This document shows positions 62,301-64,000 of a DNA stretch of 64,000 bases, piece after piece. Origin of the DNA: Okeania sp. SIO1I7 (GTDB lineage Bacteria; Cyanobacteriota; Cyanobacteriia; Cyanobacteriales; Microcoleaceae); NCBI GenBank assembly GCA_010672585.1, contig JAAHGF010000008.1:506998-570997 (forward strand), read 5' to 3'. The position numbers were made by a program, and so were the translations under genes. The notes under the pieces are model-generated. The model was not told the DNA's origin. It worked only from the letters and a program-made list of their open reading frames with translations, and ran no database searches. The number at the start of each line of letters is the position of its first letter. Positions within the stretch are counted from its first letter, which is position 1.

Positions 62301-64000
62301 ACAGAAAATCTCACAATAGCCGAAAACACAACAATATCAGCAGCCACATCCGACAGCGGAGATGGAGGCAGCATCAACATTAATCCCACAGAAACATTCC
62401 AACTAGAAGGTCAAATATTAACAGAAACTACAGGTACAGGTTCGGGAGGAGCGATCACCATCAACACAGGAGAAATGACTGCTCCCAACAGCACTATTTC
62501 AGCAAAAAGCACCAATGCTGGAAACGCAGGCACAATAGAAATAACAGCCCAAGAAAATATTACCACAGGAATTATTTCCTCCCAAGCCAACAATCAAAAC
62601 GAAACCGCCGACGGAGGTAACATCACCATTACCAGCGAACAAGGAGAAATTAACGCCACCCAACCCATCCAGTCATTTTCCGAAAGAGCAAACGCCGGAA
62701 ACGTCACCCTCACAGCCCAAAACAACATAACAACCAACACCATAAGTTCCCACGGCCAACAACAAGGCGGTCAAATAACCATCACATCAGAAACCGGAAA
62801 CATAGACACAAGCAATAGCCAATTCCTAGCCAACTATTCAGGAGGAGGCGACGGAGGCAATGTAACCATAGAAGCACCTCAAGGCAATATTACTACCAGC
62901 GACATTTATTCATTCGCCGATGCAGACGGAGGTAAAATTACACTCAAAGCAGGAGGCGACATCAACATTACCGATAACAGCAACATTATATCAGCATCCG
63001 AACCACCAGAGCAAGAAGGAGAAAGGGGGAGCGGGGGAGTAGGGAGAGGGGGAGATATTATTCTCGAAGCAGGTAACAACATCAACACCACAACAGCCAG
63101 AATATATTCCGGTGCAGATATAGGCGACACAGGAAAAATAGATATTATTGCCGATAACGCAATAGAAACAGGCCAAATAGACCTAGCATCAGGGTTTGTC
63201 AGAGACAGAGTCACAGTCAACCAAAACTTCACCCTCATCCCCATACCCCAAGGAGAAGCAACCCAAGGTTTCGCTGGAAACATCACCTTCAACAGCAACA
63301 ACGGCACCATAGATACAACAGGTGGAACAATAAACTCTCGTTCCCCCGATGGTTCGGGCGACATCACTATCAACGCCAGAGAAAACATAACCACAGGCAA
63401 ACTAGAAGCAAGCGCCCTCAACCCAAACAAACCCACAACAGGTGGAGATGTCAGCATCACCAGTACTCAAGCACAAATTAACGCCACCCAAGCAATAGAA
63501 ACATTCTCAGAAAGAGGCACAGCAGGAAACGTCAACATCAAAGCAGAAGGTTCAGTCAACATCGAAAATATTCTCTCCCAAGGAACACAACGAGGAGGAG
63601 ATATTACCATAGAAAGTCGCAGTCAAAACAGCATCAACGCTCAAGGAGAATTAAATACATTTTCCACAGAAGGAATAGCAGGAGATGTTAACCTCACATC
63701 CCCAGGTAGCATAACTATTAACGGCATTCGCTCCCAAGGAATGGAACAGGGAGGCACTATTACAGTAGAAAGTGAAATAGGTAATATTGATTCAACGGGT
63801 GGGGATATTGACTCATTTTCGGACCAAGGAATAGGAGGAAATGTCACACTCAATGCTCCAGAAAGCGTGAATTTAGCAAATGTTTCATCCTTTGGATCAA
63901 CAGAAAGTGGAGACTTAATCATTCAAAGTCGCACAGCAGCAGTGAATACAGGCAACGTTACCACAGAAGCACCAGCAGGAAGTAGTGGCAGTATTATTAT
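56325..64000 (+). CDS. giant two-partner-secretion adhesin (filamentous haemagglutinin type), 3' end outside window
   Basis: A continuous frame of 2558 codons from ATG 56325 to the window edge. Signal peptide (LPLSLILGSFTITPAFSQ), then a TPS domain with NGANLFHSFDQFNV, RVTGGNASIINGLI, NSNLFLMNPAGIMFGPNASL (the NSNL and NPNG-like motifs) needed for export by a TpsB porin. The rest is Gly/Asn/Thr-rich beta-helix. Residues about 720-1380 comprise 11 repeats of exactly 64 residues (192 bp), followed by three longer repeats of 150-180 residues. Probably a surface adhesin or biofilm protein. No TpsB gene is in the window. Confidence 0.92.
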   Translation, partial: MKTHKLESYSILPLSLILGSFTITPAFSQPITPANDGTGTTVTPQGNQFNIEGGTHNGANLFHSFDQFNVNSGQTANFLTTPDTQNILGRVTGGNASIINGLIQITGGNSNLFLMNPAGIMFGPNASLNIPASFSVTTATGIGFNENNFWFQAIGTNDYSNLVGNPSGYRFDVSNPGAIVNEGNLTLNPGENLTLLGGTVINTGQLSTPGGNITIAAVEGGSILRISQPENLLSLEVNSITVNGEDTEITPLSLPELLTGGEIIQATSVTVNENGDVVLTDSNTVVADEPGTAIASGGIDVSGSEDVGGQVNILGDRLALIDTDINADGLNGGGKVLIGGESQESSTVFNSQETFVNSGSIISANAIENGDGGSVIIWSDGTTNFAGNISAKGGDFSGNGGFVEVTGKQELTFDGSVDVTAALGEDGTILLQPESITIGEPENSDSSEIVENDTEVETTEVDDSERTETEVETDIFAQDENADVTISAENIGQLSGNVILEADNDITVNEKIETDSSVELKAGRSININADIDTSVGNGNIDLFGNNDEMNLANRSNGKASINQLDGTTLNAGSGRINIELGNLGEVGDINLGNLTTTGQVLVNANGGNIARVSENSLINAGSVLFQTSGNGGIGLIGAPLQLNVENLEAVSGSGGVFFDVGNVNVGGVSEEVNGISTGVGGDIVLESEGDVTVTENISTDLFTDGGTAGDINIAAENLSVIDGAEIAASTSAKGDAGNVEIDTTDTVVVDGGDSGLLSLVLSDVNSGAEGNGGNVTITTPSLEVKNGAVISASTFGKGDAGNVEVNATDSVIFDRGDLGFLTVVASRVFSGAEGNGGNVTITTNSLEVKNGAQISASTFGKGDAGNVEIIATDTVFLDGGDSGVLSGVLSDVNSGAEGNGGNVTITTPSLEVKNGAEISASTFGKGDAGNVEVNATDTVIFDRGDLGFFTGAVSSVFSGGEGNGGNVTITTNSLEVKNGAEISANTFGKGDAGNVEINATDIVIFDERNSPFFTGVTSTVEAGGEGNGGNVTITTSFLELKNGGQISANTVVKGDAGNVEINATDTVIFDGGNLGFFTGVASTVNPGGEGNGGSVTITTKSLEAKNGAQISANTLGKGNAGSVDIIATDTIVFDQGNSPFSTGVASTVFPGAEGNGGNVTITTNSLEVKNGARISATTFGKGDAGSVKIDATDTIVFERGNSLFLTGVASRVNPGAEGNGGNVTITTNSLEVKNGAEISASTFGKGDAGSVDIIATDTVIFDGGNLGFLTGVNSTVEPGGEGNGGDVTITTRSLEIKNGGQIFTAIFGEKGDAGNVKIDATDSVIFDGGNSPLFTRVNSTVEPGGEGNGGSVTITTRSLAVKNGAQISAATRGNGDAGNIFITTDTQLTITTNSQIRAFSETNGTAGNIILFAPENLNISGDGQITVSSSGEGNAGQIDILSPNITLSDGINITAFTESTGNAGIINLEGENINIQPNTRILAFTEGEGDGGNITVRATETLNLETDSQLSVETNRNGKAGNIEINTPQLTIGENAQISATVNLGATTTEPGGNITINTNELNIAGELGIFAETEATADAGSLTLNPYKTNPNLDITFTNDGFISASTSSTGNGGNINISAPENINIQGDGNISVETTDRGNAGIINIDTRNLTLSDRVTISASTTDIGNAGAININTRNLTLETGTNLTTETNNQGQAGDIEINTRQLTIGEDAQISATARVGATNTEAGGNITINATDLFISGRLGIFAETAGESPAGTLTLNPYRNNPNLNITFTEQGFISARTTSTGDGGNINISAPENIDISGEGKISVETTGSGNAGIINIETENLNLSDQVAISAETNSSGTAGNIVINSQTLTIGKDTEISATAKKEATSTEEGGNITINTNDLLISGRLGIFAETEGKANAGTLTINPYREVGEQGSRGVGEFNPNLNITFTENGFISARTLSTGDGGNINIFAPENINISGEGRITVETEGAGNAGTINIETENLTIAENTTISAATSDSGDGGSININPTETFQLEGQILTETTGTGSGGAITINTGEMTAPNSTISAKSTNAGNAGTIEITAQENITTGIISSQANNQNETADGGNITITSEQGEINATQPIQSFSERANAGNVTLTAQNNITTNTISSHGQQQGGQITITSETGNIDTSNSQFLANYSGGGDGGNVTIEAPQGNITTSDIYSFADADGGKITLKAGGDINITDNSNIISASEPPEQEGERGSGGVGRGGDIILEAGNNINTTTARIYSGADIGDTGKIDIIADNAIETGQIDLASGFVRDRVTVNQNFTLIPIPQGEATQGFAGNITFNSNNGTIDTTGGTINSRSPDGSGDITINARENITTGKLEASALNPNKPTTGGDVSITSTQAQINATQAIETFSERGTAGNVNIKAEGSVNIENILSQGTQRGGDITIESRSQNSINAQGELNTFSTEGIAGDVNLTSPGSITINGIRSQGMEQGGTITVESEIGNIDSTGGDIDSFSDQGIGGNVTLNAPESVNLANVSSFGSTESGDLIIQSRTAAVNTGNVTTEAPAGSSGSII
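58420..60500 (+). repeat. eleven 192-bp coding repeats in the adhesin gene
   Basis: The anchor AAAGGGGATGCAGG recurs at 58524, 58716, 58908, 59100, 59292, 59484, 59676, 59868, 60060, 60255 and (degenerate) about 60447: a constant 192 bp, with one unit 195 bp. Units read TNSLEVKNGAEISASTFGKG then DAGNVEINATDTVIFDGGNS with variable tips. Confidence 0.95.
60900..62200 (+). repeat. three longer coding repeats in the adhesin gene
   Basis: The anchor GIFAET recurs near 61033, 61573 and 62026, followed each time by LNPY...NPNL(D/N)ITFT and GFISA(S/R)T. Unit 3 carries a 36-bp in-frame insertion of a GGGGAGTA-type microsatellite at about 62090-62125. Confidence 0.85.

Noticed and set aside
57377-63922. 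Series of long minus-strand open frames opposite the adhesin
   Set aside because: Nearly all are in one phase, antisense to a continuous plus-strand adhesin frame with signal peptide and repeats; they arise from codon bias and coding repeats.

Overview
The window looks like chromosome from a filamentous, AT-rich cyanobacterium of the Trichodesmium/Okeania/Lyngbya type. The evidence is psbZ, a DesC-type acyl-lipid desaturase, several small cyanobacteria-only families (DUF3593, DUF1830 and similar), many GCGATCGC (HIP1) octamers, TnpB-only IS605-type insertion sequences, a C-P lyase cluster, and an unusually large non-coding fraction full of short dispersed repeats. The genus is inferred from style, not proven. 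All repeat counts and coordinates were read by eye.

Layout. 1-5.6 kb: a 141-bp tandem array, a DUF3593 gene, a TnpB insertion sequence that has cut off an endonuclease/exonuclease/phosphatase gene, an orphan membrane protein and a 16-unit array of about 71 bp. 5.6-11.7 kb: housekeeping genes (PLP-dependent Met gamma-lyase-like enzyme, desaturase, tRNA-Gly, ribH, psbZ). 12.2-16.2 kb: a three-gene operon resembling a split NLR-type immune receptor. A nucleoside-phosphorylase/NB-ARC protein is followed by a TPR protein that ends in an antitoxin-like tail, then by a MazF/PemK toxin. 16.3-20.2 kb: an Uma2 nuclease whose upstream small ORF is broken by a MITE, and a DHH-CBS-tRNA nucleotidyltransferase fusion. 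22-37 kb: a phosphonate locus with phnF on the minus strand, a decayed TnpB element, then phnG-H-I-J-K-L-M, a PhnZ-like HD oxygenase and a HAD phosphatase. It has no phnCDE transporter and is spread out by MITEs, duplications and inverted repeats. 37.7-51 kb: bolA-grxD, an atypical response regulator, an ABC ATPase, DUF1830, a radical SAM protein, a CAP lipoprotein, a recO remnant, trpB and a pentapeptide-repeat protein. 51.4-64 kb: an RND pump with a microsatellite-coded Asn-Gly tail, a thermonuclease, and a giant two-partner-secretion adhesin that runs off the end.

How it works together. The phn genes encode the C-P lyase core (PhnGHIJ, PhnK, PhnL, PhnM) that releases phosphate from alkylphosphonates. 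The HD and HAD genes suggest a second, oxidative phosphonate route or clean-up step. The 12-16 kb operon is the best candidate for an undescribed system: an NLR-like ATPase with a nucleosidase effector domain, apparently coupled through its TPR sensor to a toxin-antitoxin pair. The rest of the unusual content is repeat biology: at least four MITE families with recognisable target duplications, palindromic dispersed repeats, and microsatellites that have been read into protein C-termini.
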